A stretch of DNA of 64,000 nt. Source: Coprinopsis marcescibilis. Taxonomy: Eukaryota > Basidiomycota > Agaricomycetes > Agaricales > Psathyrellaceae. Position 1 is the stretch's first letter. Each line of letters starts with the position of its first letter. The stretch spans positions 36,790 through 100,789 of the forward strand of contig ML210250.1 of NCBI GenBank assembly GCA_004369085.1, in the 5' to 3' direction. Shown one piece after another: positions 10,262 through 21,963 of this stretch. The notes under the pieces were generated by a model. That model saw only the letters and a program-made list of their open reading frames with translations, did no database searches and was not told the origin of the DNA. The position numbers were made by a program, and so were the translations under genes.

Positions 10262-13245
10262 GGTAAGTGTTTTTGTTTTTTATTTGTTTCGTTGGCGCTT
10301 TGCTTTTTTCGTTTTCGGTTTCGATTTTGACTTTGCTTTGCTTTTGATTTGCTTCTCCCGCTTGTCCATTTTTTTTGTTTTGTGTTTTGTGTTTTGTGTT
10401 TTGTGTTTTGTGTATGGAATCTGGGCGGGTTGGCATCTAGCCCTCGCCCCGTCCTATTGCAAGTTTCCGTTTGTGGGCTCTTGGTTCTTTATCTTCCGAG
10501 CGGATTAGCTCATCCATCCATTCAGTTCGTTTCGTTCTGTTCCGTCATTTGTTCATTCATCGTTCATCTTCCTTCGCATATCGTTCGACCCTGCTTTCTC
10601 ATTCCCGATCGAATTCCGGTTGGCCTCCGTGGCCGTGGCCGTGGACGTCTGACAACTGACACCAGTGGGGGGTGGTCAAGGTCAAACGCACACATGCACA
10701 CACGCTGTGTACACATCACCGTAGCGGTCGTCGTTGGCTAAACCCTACCTTCGCCGCATAAAGCCTCTTACAAGGTACAAACATGAGCAGGGGAAGTAAC
10801 AGAGTTGAGTAGCCACTGAACACCTCATGCCGTCTGTTACCCTTAGTTCACTTGGCGATTATATAGTGAGGCGTAGTAGGTAGTGATGATGGAGCACAGT
10901 CCTACCACCACAGAATCGTGATGCTTCTTCTTCACTCTGTACCCATAGCCAGTTAGAACGAGTACTAGGGATATTGATAGATTGACAGTGTGTGCAACGT
11001 TGACAGTAGTGAGGCAGAGCCCAGCAGTTGCGCAAGCAACCATGAAGTTCCGACTGGGATGACTTGACTCGGTATAAGCAGAAGGCTGGAAGCACCACCT
11101 GCCAAATGACAGAGAGGATGTAGATTACTGATGCACTGTGAGAAGCCGACACTCAGAGAATGTGCATGTGAGCGTCAGCGCGGTTGTGTTTTCTTGGAAC
11201 GTCACATACGAGGTTGGTCGGTGGGACAGGGACGCCGCACATGAATACCTTTGACAAAAGTGCGCCAATCCAAAGGAAAAACCTTTGCGATTGCAATATA
11301 AGTGTGAAGACAATAACCCCGTCCCTGGAGGGTCTCTGAGAGCACGAGCTGGTCCTATGGCGAGGTGCGGATGTCGTCGGGTGTTCGGAAGCACCGGTGT
11401 AGAGGGTGATTGAAGACGATCACCGCGTTTGGGTTGGGCGTGGGGTTTCCTGTCCGTCCAGGCAACAGCGTACTGGGGTTGAGACAAGGTCAGTAAGGAC
11501 ACCCAAGCCCAGGGAAAGAAGCAAAGAACCACATGGATGAGAGGCAAGATGATTGCGTTTCGAGCTCAGTGGAACAACGTAATGGGGCACCCATGACGCA
11601 GCATAGAACACACACTATGCGGTGCCCCCCAGGGCCACAACCACTCCTCATGGCAGTCATCATTATTCTCCATCCAACTCTGATCCCGACCACAAATCCC
11701 ACTCCGGACTCTCAAACACATCCCAGAACGGTCTTCAGAAAATAAACCCCCAGTCTTGGTCCCCGGATACACTGCGACTTGAAGAGTGGATGGTGGAGGA
11801 CGATGGGGACTGAGCGAAGGAAGACGGGAAGAACGAGCGACAAAGAGAAAGTACCAATAGGAGGAACGATGAAGACGGGAAGAACTGCGAAGCGAAGACC
11901 GGAGCCGCGTCTGAGCACACCCCCAGTCGCTGGACCGAACCTCAGCACCACACCACACCATGCAGTCGACTCTCGACCTCTCGACAAGAGCTCCTCCAAC
12001 CGTTGACAACACTAGTCGTCGTGATTATTCCGTGAGTGCGAACGGGTTTAGGCACAGGCGAAGCCAAAGCACGGGGAAACGAACCTGAAGGAGGCTTCGA
12101 AGCATCCACCCGCAAACCACCGCCCTTGAGAGTGAAGTCAAGAATGAAAAAGCGGACGAGCCAATTTTGAATGGTTATTCCCCTGCTTCCTTCGAGTCTC
12201 AGCCACCATGAATAGGTAGGGAGAGAGCGATGAGGATGGGGATGGGGTTCGTACTGGCTTGCACACACCGACGTGCCATTGACGCACAACGGCCCACCCC
12301 TGCAAACCACTGCCCCCTAAAGCAAATAGCTAAAATATGTAAAAATGAACGAACGAACCGACTGTGAATATCAAACAATCATCTCTTGACCCCCATCTCT
12401 TGACTCCCATCTCTGCAGTCACAACTGGTCCTCCACGTACATTCCCGTGGGTCCCAGCTCATCCCGCCAAAAGACTCCAGATTCCAGAGAAGAAAAGAAA
12501 ACAGGGAAAGGAACGAGATTGTATATGGCCATTTTGGGGGCAAGGCAAGGCAAGGCAAGACAAGACGACCACCAACCCGCCTACCCACTCACACAAGCAC
12601 GCCTCCAGGCTCCAGTTAACCGGTCAAGTAGCACCACGGCCCACAGCGGCACAGCCTATAGGTCCAAGGTTCAAATGTCGTATCATTTGACTCAGAAGTC
12701 CGCTGAGAGCTTTCCACGCGAGTGTTGGCGTTGATGTTGATTGGATGCAAAAGAGGAGGAGAGGAAGGGAGGACGGCAACCGCGATTGGTGCACAGCCTC
12801 AATGATTTGATCTAATCTGGTCAGTCTTATCACCGCATCTTATCTTAGCGAACCGACTGCCCCTAAACCCACGGTTCATGCTCGAGCCATAAATGAAATC
12901 GTGTGCTTTGGCCTGCTTTGGCATTCAAACGGGGTGATCTATAGCGCCTATACCAGCCGACACTCGAGACACTCGGATGTGGACTTTGGAGACGAATGAA
13001 TAATTAGACAGGTCGAGGCAACGACTGATCGTCTGATAGACAACTCGAGGGCCGATTTGTTAATCTCTGGAGTGTTGTTCTGGCCCATTTACAGAAACTG
13101 TGGGACTTGGAGCATGGGATTTCCATGTCATAGTCAAACATCAACCATCTACGTACGGTTTCTCCACTGCTGCATATGTAGTTGTACCAGTGTCTTCAGA
13201 CTTGCATATCGACCAAGTTGAAGCTATAAAGTCGCCCCAAACAGG
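10262..13245. other. Gene-free region; left part of duplication copy B from about 11400
   Basis: From 10262 to about 10740 it is T-rich with a (TGTTTTG)n run. From about 11400 it is the diverged counterpart of 1-1560. Several open frames exist on both strands but show only low-complexity or proline/serine-rich text and no family motif. 12538-12560 is a short CAAGG repeat run. Confidence 0.45.
10376..10413 (+). repeat. (TGTTTTG)n short tandem repeat
   Basis: About five heptamer units of TGTTTTG following a T-rich tract, adjacent to the end of the amidohydrolase relic. Confidence 0.8.
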
Positions 13246-13290
13246 TATGGATAAGTCGAGTGAAATCGTTGGTATAATTGAGGACGCTAA
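13246..13290 (+). pseudogene. Scrap of the TPR-CHAT N-terminus
   Basis: Fifteen codons starting MDKSSEIVGIIEDAK correspond residue for residue to the N-terminus of the gene at 4205 (MDQSTDIGGIMKDAKK), then a stop follows immediately. It sits on the far side of the 7TM gene from the CHAT C-terminal scrap at 16985. This fits a CHAT copy split or lost when the 7TM cassette settled here. Confidence 0.55.
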
Positions 13291-13586
13291 GTGAATGTGT
13301 GTAGTGTGTGCAAGTGACAATAGGGTAAGAGAAACACACTGAGAGAATATATTCAATATTGGATTGGACGGCGGGGTCGACTAGTATATACTATGTCTAC
13401 TCAAAGTCCAACTGCCTTGCATGGGAAATTATAAGAATCGTATTAGGTTCGATGTGCGGATCTGAGTCACGGTCCTTTGCTCTCCCTCAATAGGAGAGTT
13501 CCACCGTTCTGCGGACAATGACATGCACAGTTACTGACTGTGCCAGTGTGAAGTATGACGTCTTCGATACAGAGGTGCTAGCTAGG

Positions 13587-14963
13587 CTAAACACCACTAT
13601 CTGCATGACGTGATGTCGAGTCCGCGGAGCCTGCGATTAGAACCCTCACTGGAGGTTTCCTTGAATCTCCAGACAGCTGGTTGGAGTTGTCGCTTGGAGA
13701 CTGGCTTGGGTCACTGAGCACGGTGGTTAGCTGCAAGGAGGAGGTTATCCCGGTGGTAGTGACCCCAGATCTTCCCGTTCCCCTTCCTTGGCTTGTAGAG
13801 GTAGTGCCGGATGTGTCTGTCGCACCATTAGCGAATGAACGCGCCGACAAATTGTCATTCTAACACACCATCATCGCTCTCGTCGCTGGTGGAGTTGTCA
13901 TTGCCATTGTGGCGCTTTCGATTTCTCCAAACTCTGTATAGATAGGTAACGAGAACCAAACTGTTGCATGTTAGGAGGGGCAGAATAACCTGGTTGAAGC
14001 TTGAGATTCAGCAGAAGTGAGATCCCTAAAGGCGAAAAACGGACCTGAAAATTGCCGCTGAAGGTGATGGGAATTGGGTCGAACGTCTGCATCATCTCGC
14101 GCGGAAAGTTTATCAGCCGAACGATATTAGCGGCATGGATAGCTTCAACTGCGACGAGAGATGTCCCGAAAGCGAAACACGCAATCACCACGTTCCGGTC
14201 GGCCCTTGGGAGTTTCATTCTCGAGAGAATGTAGCTCGGCCAAGCAGCGAGCCATACGGTCGCGGAGATGCCAACTGTGAGGTAATGTAGTTCACAATTG
14301 TATCATTCAGACTAATCGCATGGATTGAACGTACGTGTTAGCTGCACAATTGCTGTCCGTGTGGTATAGCCACAAGCTTCGGAAGGTCGCGCCGGCAGTG
14401 GGATCCCGCAGAGAAAGACTGCGGAAAGTAGAACCGCAACGAGCATGAGCACGAAGACGCAGAAAGAGCCTTGAGAGATAGTTTTGTTGACCCCTGGCGG
14501 GATTATGCGAATAGTAGTGATGAGGATGGAGAATCTCGCAGTCCTAATAGAATTAGTAAAATGCATCGACGTAGCTGGGTTGACCCTACCACATGGCTAA
14601 TGGGGTGATAAAGAATGGAATCCAGCTAAGAAAGTTCTGGACGACTTCGGAATATGTGTCTGCCAGAGATGTCAGCTTGAGAATGTCTTATGAGGTTCCT
14701 GCCTACCGCGGCTTCTCAGAATGTGAGAGATGTAGTATGCAGCTATGAAAGCTGCAAAAAGGGCGGATACAAGCGCCCAGAAGTCATCCCACCACAGCTG
14801 TCGCCTTTTGAATCGATGGCAGAGCCGGACACACGTCACAATTATAGAAAGAAAGTGAAGGGAAACAACGGCCGCTATAGTAGGAGCCTACAATGAGCGC
14901 CAGACGTGACATGTCAAAGTAGGACTCACTAAAGGTGCGGTTTATGTCTTCCAGCGAGGGCAT
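13587..14963 (-). CDS. Rhodopsin-domain-like seven-helix membrane protein (copy R2)
   Basis: Paralogue of the gene at 1579, in the same orientation and exon structure. The first exon starts at ATG 14963 (MPSLEDINRTF), with a phase-1 donor gtgagt and an acceptor 'ctatag' directly before CGGCCGTTG. Helix-1/2 text reads VTCVRLCHRF and LWWDDFWALVS. Further on are NKTISQGSFCVFVLML, MKLPRADRNVVIACFAFG and the Ser/Thr-rich tail ending at 13587. Predicted length is about 345 residues. I found no inactivating change; one Tyr-to-Cys change lies before the LWWDD motif. The flank upstream of the start (14964-15960) is shared with copies R1 and R6. Confidence 0.72.
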
Positions 14964-16984
14964 GGTTGGCTTTAGGGTTAACACCAGAACACTACATGCC
15001 AGTTGAGAAGGAAGGGGGCGACGACTTTATATACATACCATACTCCTGGGTGGACTTATCGTAAGACGATCTGGCAGTGAGCCCTCATGTGTGTGAGCGC
15101 TGTCGAAAGTATTCAGAATGCCAAACATGGCTAGGCTGTGGGCATCCGAGTTTTATTTATATCCACTTGAATGAATTCAGTCGATTAACGTTTGCTTAGC
15201 AATACACACAGCATTCCAGGTCGAGTCCGAGTGCTGAAAGCATGTGAATTGGAGCCTTTCAGAATCGATGGAAGGCCCAGGCCCTGAACAGGGCCAGAGG
15301 CACGAGGCCTTCTCAGGAAAATGTACCACTGCCCTTCAACCAGGATGGACCTCCAGGGCTTACAGTGCTTGGCGTAATGTTTTGCACAACGAAGTTTGTG
15401 CAAACGGTTTGACGTGCCACGAGAGCGCCGTTTCACACCTCTGCTGCCCGGCAAGTGCTTTTTTTTAGCAGAGTCCCCATGGACACGGCTTTTGAAACTC
15501 ATCCTAGGCTGTATATAACCCCTTATATCTCTGGTATCGAACCAACATATCCAGTTGCAACTTCCCGTTCAAAGAAAGAATCGATAAAATTTTGTGGACC
15601 GTAAAGCGTGACATTGGCAGTCACATTTGATCTGAAAGTTGAAATTCGCAAAACGCGTTGAAGACATTATGCAAAGCTCTGTAAAGATGCCTTCCGCAAG
15701 AACATTGATTACCTTTGTTCACCGATCCCAAACTACTGGTATCGCTTTCGTAACGTCAGGTACATAAGTATGTAAGACTTCTCCGTCCGTGTCGACGGTC
15801 AACTCAGTCACGGACTACTACATCGTAGCGCCGGACTCTGAGTTGGGTTCAACGGTCACATCTATACAGGATCTCCATCTCATGGGCAATTGATATTAGA
15901 TCCAGAGATAAATTTTACCTTCCTTTATCGCTCAAACAGACTCAGGCTCTGAGCCCAGCCATTCAGGGTTCTACGGTGTTGGTGTGATTTTGAGCGGCAG
16001 ATATGATTCAACGGATGGCAAGAGATTTGCGGCATGCCGGCAAGGATCTGAAATGCCGGAGCGTGCTGAGAGATGGAATAATCTACATACATTAAAGACT
16101 CAAGGAGTCGTAAGTACGAAGGCTAAATAATCGAGCGGCCGTACATACCCAAACGAAACCGGTGGGTACCGTCAGTCCATAGTATCGTCTGCTGAATCGC
16201 ATGAGAAATATTGCATGTAAGTTTATTTTGTACATAGTACGTATGTACACCAAAAGTGACCGCCAAAATGATAGGGGGATGACGAGAAGAGTTCAGTGTG
16301 ACGGATTTCTTTTTAAATGCGATGCATTCAAAAGAGCGCACATATGAAGGCCAAGAGTCGAGCCGTTTGCTTCCAGCAGGATGGTGCACCAAGTCACAGG
16401 AATAACCTCGTTCAGCACTCGTTCAGTGATTCCAACATCAACTGCTCCCATTCTGGCACCATCCAATCCCTCCATGCACCAATGAACCCACCCAGCGCCA
16501 TGCATCTGAGGACACTGGGACACTGGGCACTGGGCACGCAGCCATACGAATAACAACTCGCCCTCCAACTGCGGAGAATAGTGTGGCAAGATCTCGGAGG
16601 TGGCGGAGGGTCATGGGTCATGGGTCATGGGTCATGGGGAAGGGAATTCTGAAAGGAGGATTGATTCAAAACGACGAAGGCGAAGAAAAAGATGCGACGG
16701 CATCATATGCTCAGCACCCAACAACATAACATACCACCTCAGAGGTTAGAACCCGAAGTCGGGCAACCGTTGTAAGAAAGCATAGAATCTCGTACCGCGC
16801 GCGTCCCAAGTCTTGTCACCCAGCGAACATTCCATCTCGTTCAGTCCAGCCACGACACTTGTACAGCCCAGTCAGTATACGTGCAGTCCGTAGTCTGCAG
16901 TCTGCAGTCCCTGAAGGCGTCGATGAGAGTCCTGGCTCAGTACCTGTTTTCGAGGACGATGAGCAGGATCATCTATCCACCCAA
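14964..16984. other. 7TM cassette flank and gene-free spacer
   Basis: 14964-15960 matches the upstream flank of R1. 16110-16260 matches, in inverted orientation, 44090-44230 upstream of R6. A (GGTCATG)4 run lies at 16610-16638. No gene is supported. Confidence 0.5.
16610..16638 (+). repeat. (GGTCATG)4 tandem repeat
   Basis: Four near-perfect heptamer copies in a gene-free stretch. Confidence 0.85.
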
Positions 16985-17426
16985 CCAACGTTTGATCATC
17001 ATTTGTCTCAGCGGCGGCAAGCTGACGATGAAGAAGATCATTCGAGAATGCCAGACATCGGCGCCATCGTTTGCGTTTCTCAGTGCGTGTCAAACAGCCA
17101 TGAACGACGAGGATCGCCCGGACGAGTCTCTAAATCTTACCGCCACTATGATGTTTGCCGGTTTTAGAAGCGTCATTGGAACTATGTGGTAAGTTTTTGA
17201 GGGTTTCCAGCCCAAGTAGTCTCTGATGCAAGTATCTAGTTCGATCCACGATGCAGATACACCGATAGTAGCTGATGTCTTTTATCGTTACCTGTTTTGC
17301 CGTGGAGAGGAGATGGACCCGGTGATTACTGATGCTGCCAAAGGTCTGAGCCTTGCTGTGAGAGAGCTGAGAGATCAAGGAAAACATTTCGGTCGTTGGG
17401 TGCCATTTGTACATTTTGGATTGTGA
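16985..17426 (+). pseudogene. TPR-CHAT C-terminal fragment (copy B)
   Basis: Nearly identical to 7658-8097 of the intact gene, including the intron (17189-17239) that interrupts the Trp codon of GTMW. The fragment begins just after the catalytic His motif (HFGCHG is absent). It keeps the Cys motif FLSACQTA, so it cannot be an active CHAT protease. The codon completed across the intron now reads Cys instead of Trp (GTMC-SIHD). Upstream sequence is unrelated, and no start or TPR region is attached. The high similarity compared with the rest of the duplicated block suggests a late duplication or gene conversion. Confidence 0.8.
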
Positions 17427-17788
17427 TAAGCAAACTAGATTGATGTACAAATTGAAGGTTACTCATTGACAAGCTTCTGTTTGGAATAGGAATAAACGTA
17501 TTCTTAGACAAAGAAAAATGCAGACGTGCCAGCGGTAGGGAATAAGCTTGAGCCAGACGGGACACAAGAAAACAGCCTTGCGGCGGGATCGAACCGGCGA
17601 CATCCTATCTGGCACATACTTCTCACGGGTATCCGCCCAATCATTGCTCGATCGTTGCTTTGCAGTTACCCTCAAGTTACCCTCAAGTTACCCTCATTAC
17701 AAGCCTCGTGGATACCTATCTCGCTATTCATCGCTCTTTGCAAGCACAACCACCTCCTGCAGAACTCTGATCTCAAAACTGCGGAAAT
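17427..17788. other. Spacer with tRNA-like B-box and short CAAGTTACCCT repeat
   Basis: Matches 8098-8330 of copy A. Carries the same minus-strand B-box-like element (about 17578-17630) and a small tandem repeat 'ttaccctcaag' at 17665-17695 just upstream of the F-box gene. Confidence 0.4.
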
Positions 17789-19351
17789 ATGTCGTTAGCA
17801 CCATGTGGCCAACATGAAAGGAGCTCAATTCTTCGTCAGATCGCAGAGCAACGGACGCAGCTCATGACTTTGAAAAATACGGCTGGGATCCTTCAGCAAC
17901 TGCTGGATGAAGTTCAGGGCCAAGTTATCCGAACACAAGGCGGCATATCAGCGCTGGAGAACCTCCTTCCACCCATCCTCAATCTCCCATACGACATCAC
18001 GCGGGAAATCTTCCTTCATTGCCTCCCACCCAACGAGGGGTGTAGTAAAAGCACACAAAAAGCACAGCAGCTCGCCCATGTCTCTCGGAAATGGCGGTCT
18101 ATTGCACACACTATCTCGGAATTCTGGAGAACACTTCACGTCAAGTTCGATTTCAACGAGGAGAACTACGACCGCGAGGGGCCCGCGACAGCCCGGCACA
18201 TTTCTACTTGTATTCATCGCTCGAAGGGAGGCCCAGTCGCGTTGAAGCTGATGACGGGCAAGCATCTCCGAAATTTCGCGATGAAGGAAAGCGTTACCTT
18301 TGACCACCACCACCCCTTCCTTGTTCGAGCCGTCACCTCCGTAGGACATCGTCTGACAAGCTTCATCTACACACATTTCTATCCTCCCGACCTCCACGCG
18401 ATTCCAGTTGGGACTTTCGGCTCGTTGGAGACACTCATACTACACGCGGCCGTCCCTTTCCGCCAGTGCATCAACCACCAAATATGGTCGGAGAAAGGCC
18501 CCGTCAAGGCTTTTTTGGATTCCCCATCGCTGAGGCGGGTTGGATTGAATACATCATACTACATCGACATGGTTGACGGTCGCTTCACCAACTGTGTTCC
18601 GCTTCCCTGGGGACAACTCACCCACTTCATCAACGTCGACAACAGTATCGATGACTCCGCAAACAATGAAGCATTCCTCGTCATGGAGCTTCCTCGGTGC
18701 AAGAGGCTCCAATATCTTGCACTTGGTTTGGGCGAATCGCAACTCATAAACTGGGAAGCCCTTCCGACGACCACCGTGACCATCCCAAACTTAAATTCTC
18801 TCACCCTATCGACCATTGGGGGCGACGAGGCCGATAAGTGGAGCGAATTAGTCTTTCGCAGATTTGTCTTTCCGAGCCTGCGAGCACTCAGGCTTGACGG
18901 GCCTTGCTTGGATGTGTACACCAACATGCCGGGACGCCCATCCATGCTTTCGCACCTGTTGCAACTCGACAGGCTTAGCCTATTTTGCTCGCTCCCACAC
19001 CAGACAGAGCTGCTGAAACTGTGCTCATACACACCCAACGTGAAAACTCTCGACGTCCACCAGCCTATCTCTCGATACCCAGTCCTTTGGGACATACTTT
19101 CCTCTGACGTGTTGCCTCTTTTGACTACACTGGTAGTTGAAGCAGGAGCAGCTGAAATTTCTCGCGGTACCATCGACTATGTGCAATGCCGGACCCTTGA
19201 TTGCCCCCCGGACATTGCACAGCTCGCCAAACTAGTTGTGTACGCGGAAGTTGCCGAGAAGTTTGAAACTCCTGGGTTCCTCAAACTCGCAATACTTTGG
19301 GAAACTTTTCGCTGGAAAAACACGCGCGTTATACCGAGGGTGACTCGTTGA
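17789..19351 (+). CDS. F-box protein with leucine-rich C-terminal region
   Basis: A single open frame of 520 residues. An N-terminal helical stretch (IAEQRTQLMTLKNTAGIL, coiled-coil-like) precedes an F-box-like motif at about residues 65-110: ILNLPYDITREIFLHCLP, then AHVSRKWRSIAHTISEFWRTL. The remainder is a leucine-rich, weakly repetitive region. Agaricomycete genomes carry hundreds of such proteins, expected to be substrate adaptors of SCF ubiquitin ligases. The last 15-20 residues look frameshifted: a different frame continues past the stop to 19442 and encodes LWVDKDSELREWKDIG, the counterpart of FLWMDRDPYLEGWKEVG at the C-terminus of the paralogue at 37446. Either this copy lost its proper end by an indel near 19300 or a small intron is missed. 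Confidence 0.8.
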   Translation: MSLAPCGQHERSSILRQIAEQRTQLMTLKNTAGILQQLLDEVQGQVIRTQGGISALENLLPPILNLPYDITREIFLHCLPPNEGCSKSTQKAQQLAHVSRKWRSIAHTISEFWRTLHVKFDFNEENYDREGPATARHISTCIHRSKGGPVALKLMTGKHLRNFAMKESVTFDHHHPFLVRAVTSVGHRLTSFIYTHFYPPDLHAIPVGTFGSLETLILHAAVPFRQCINHQIWSEKGPVKAFLDSPSLRRVGLNTSYYIDMVDGRFTNCVPLPWGQLTHFINVDNSIDDSANNEAFLVMELPRCKRLQYLALGLGESQLINWEALPTTTVTIPNLNSLTLSTIGGDEADKWSELVFRRFVFPSLRALRLDGPCLDVYTNMPGRPSMLSHLLQLDRLSLFCSLPHQTELLKLCSYTPNVKTLDVHQPISRYPVLWDILSSDVLPLLTTLVVEAGAAEISRGTIDYVQCRTLDCPPDIAQLAKLVVYAEVAEKFETPGFLKLAILWETFRWKNTRVIPRVTR

Positions 19352-20040
19352 CGAGGGCTCTGTGGGTGGACAAGGATTCAGAGCTGAGGGAGTGGAAAGA
19401 TATTGGGGTAATCTTGAGTACCACATGTCGTTCAAGTGTAAAATAATCAAAATGCGGTTATGTCTATACCTAAGAGCAGGTGTTTCGAATCATCTTGTTG
19501 CTCGTTGACCCTAACGTAGTGGCAAAACGGCCTCTTGTCTATGGCTACTATAGTTTACCGCGAGTCCTAAAGTCTATTTCCACGCAAAATTCCAAATCCA
19601 TCAGATACTTATCACCCAGAGGCCGATTAAATCGCCTGGTATACGTACATGACACTCCTTGGCCTTGTGACCCAATCTATCATTAAGACAAATCTGGGGT
19701 GATACCAAGGTGATTATGATGATTGTTGAACTGCGTTATTACTTATCCGGTGAACGTTTGTTGCCTGTTGACGTTTTTGGGTGGATAACCTCGAGGCGGC
19801 CCCGCCCTGAACCAATCCTTTTTCTTCTTCCCTGCTACGACTCACCGAAGGAAATCGACGCTCGGTTGACCCACTACGCATCAAGAGCAGGCTTGGACGG
19901 GGTGGAGGACACGCCTCAAGAAATCTTTCGAGCCATCCTTGGATGCTCCTCAGCCCGATAACATCTTTGAACACCACACACAGTAATGTGAGGAGAAAGT
20001 AGAGGGCGGCACCAGAGGAACAGAGGGCCCGGTTCGATTC
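19352..20040. other. Intergenic, nothing recognised
   Basis: Apart from the out-of-frame F-box tail (to about 19442), no gene or repeat is seen. Confidence 0.4.
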
Positions 20041-21963
20041 ATGTCGTGAGTCCGGGTCTTCTCTAGAATGAATTTCCTCTGTCGTGTCCTGATAATCGCT
20101 TTATCACGCGGAATAGAAAAACCTTTTTTAACGATTCTTATAATCTTGATGACCCTCGTGATGCTATAGAGGTGCTGGAGGGGACGCAGGCTGTTGGGTA
20201 TAGCTCAGGTACGCTTTGGTCCTACACAGTATGGGGTATTGGCATTGAATCGACGCGGTTGGGATTCAGTCGCGTCCTTGACGTTCCTTCTCTACGACAT
20301 CCTTATCACTTTTGATGACGAGGTCGAAGCTGTCTGGCCGTACGTCTCTACTTATCACTCGAGTCTGCATTGAATGAACTGATAGTGGAACATACCACAG
20401 AAACCGGCTGACCCTTACTAAAATGATATTCTTTTTCATCCGATATTTCCCTCTTTTCCTTCAAATGTGCGTCTTCTCCTCAGAGCTTGCGATACGTGCC
20501 GCTCATCCTATGAATGACTTGATAGCTCGACGCTGTTCATTGGGACGCCACCATTCACGTTCACAGCCCGCGACTGCTACATCTGGAATGTCTACCAAGC
20601 GCTGGCGTCGCTCCTCATCATCTCGGCGGTGGATTACATCCTGGTCCTACGAGGTGCACATCTACTATCACTTTTCTCTCCTCATTGCTCCTATTCCCCT
20701 TCCCCTTCTCCTCCCCCGTCTGCCCCCATCATTATTTCTTGGCTTTTGGTCGTTTCCCCCATGTGCTTACGCTCGTTCCCGTCCCTAGTCTTCGCTCTGT
20801 ACGCTGGCAACAAAGCAGTGAAGATCACAACCACCATGCTCTATTTTGCCGAAATCATCACGATAAGCATCGGACTCGGCCTGAGCGTGCCAGAATTCAC
20901 GTTCGACGAGTATTGTACGATCTTGGGGTCGCCCACGACGTTCCTTATTTCTGCGTGAGTGCTTTTTACCTCTTTCCCCTTTCCCCTTTCTTTCCGTCAT
21001 TTTCACGGTGTTTCGGAGGATTGGGCAGACAGACAGACAGAGGGCTGACGTGTACTTATGCTTCCTTTCCTTCCTTTCATATTGTAGGGGAGCGCCGATT
21101 GCGTTCCAGACAGTCCTGTTTGCGCTGACGGGGTGGAAGTTTTTCCAAGCTGCGCGGAGTGGGTGGGGGAATGTGCCGATCATCAACCTCTTGATGCGGG
21201 ATGGGTCCTGGGCGTTCATGCTCATTTTCTGTGAGTATCGCTTTATCGGTTTGTAGAGGTTGTGTTTGGAGTTAACGTGGTGTGTTGGGTTAGTGACCTT
21301 GTTGAGTGAGGCGGCCTTGTATGGGTTCGCGCCGAATGCGTATACGGATATCCTCTATGGGTGCGTACTATGTGGACTTGGTGTATCAATAGTATTGGTC
21401 GGTGCTTACTGATGATTTTGGTTTGGTTTGGGTAGGTGGCTGAATACTGTGTTTGCATTTTGCGTGAGTCTCTTTCTCTCGATTCGTGATTTATGATGTA
21501 GAGGAAAATTGGGAGTTGATTCTGAGCAACGTTCAAACTTACTTATCTACAATGTGACTCATAGGGCTACCGCATCCTCCTTAACCTCAACACCCTCAAC
21601 CGGCCCTCCTCGTCAGGCCGCATCCGGATGTCGCGGGGCTCGAGCGGGACGCGGACGGCGTCGCTTGTCACGGGTGCGGAGATGATATTCACGTCGCATG
21701 TGCATACGGGGTATGATTTGGGGGGGACGACGGGGATGATGTCAGATGGGGATGTGGATGTGAATTTTGTGGATGCGGATATGGATGATGATGATGTGGG
21801 TGTGGGCGCGAATGGGGAGGATCGGCTTAGGGAGGTGGAGGCGGAGAGGCGGACGAGGAATGTGTTTAGGATGAGGGATATTGGGAGTGGGAGTGGTGGG
21901 AGTGGTGGGAGTGGGAGAGGAAGTGAGACGGGAAGTGGAGAAAGGGCTGGTGGGGAAGTCTGA
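20041..21963 (+). CDS. DUF6533 seven-helix membrane protein (D1)
   Basis: Multi-exon gene with the DUF6533 hallmark YDILITFDDEVEAVWP in helix 1/2, followed across introns by TKMIFFFIRYFPLF, CYIWNVYQALASLL, VDYILVLR-VFALYAG, a helix with LYFAEIITISIGLGL, APIAFQTVLFALTGWKFFQA, LMRDGSWAFMLIF and a Ser/Gly-rich tail. A start is proposed at ATG 20041 with a 5-nt first exon (ATG TC, donor gtgagt). This joins at 20117 to give SKTFFNDSYNLDDPRDA, matching the spacing in the family, but the start is the weakest part. The C-terminal tail contains Asp-rich and (Gly-Ser)n runs, the latter from simple GGGAGTGGT repeats. DUF6533 proteins are numerous in Agaricomycetes and of unknown function; seven helices make a receptor-like role possible but unproven. 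Confidence 0.75.

Noticed and set aside
11125..12310. Antisense frames of 120-150 codons
   Set aside because: They lie in the gene-free part of duplication copy B, and the matching part of copy A does not conserve the frames.
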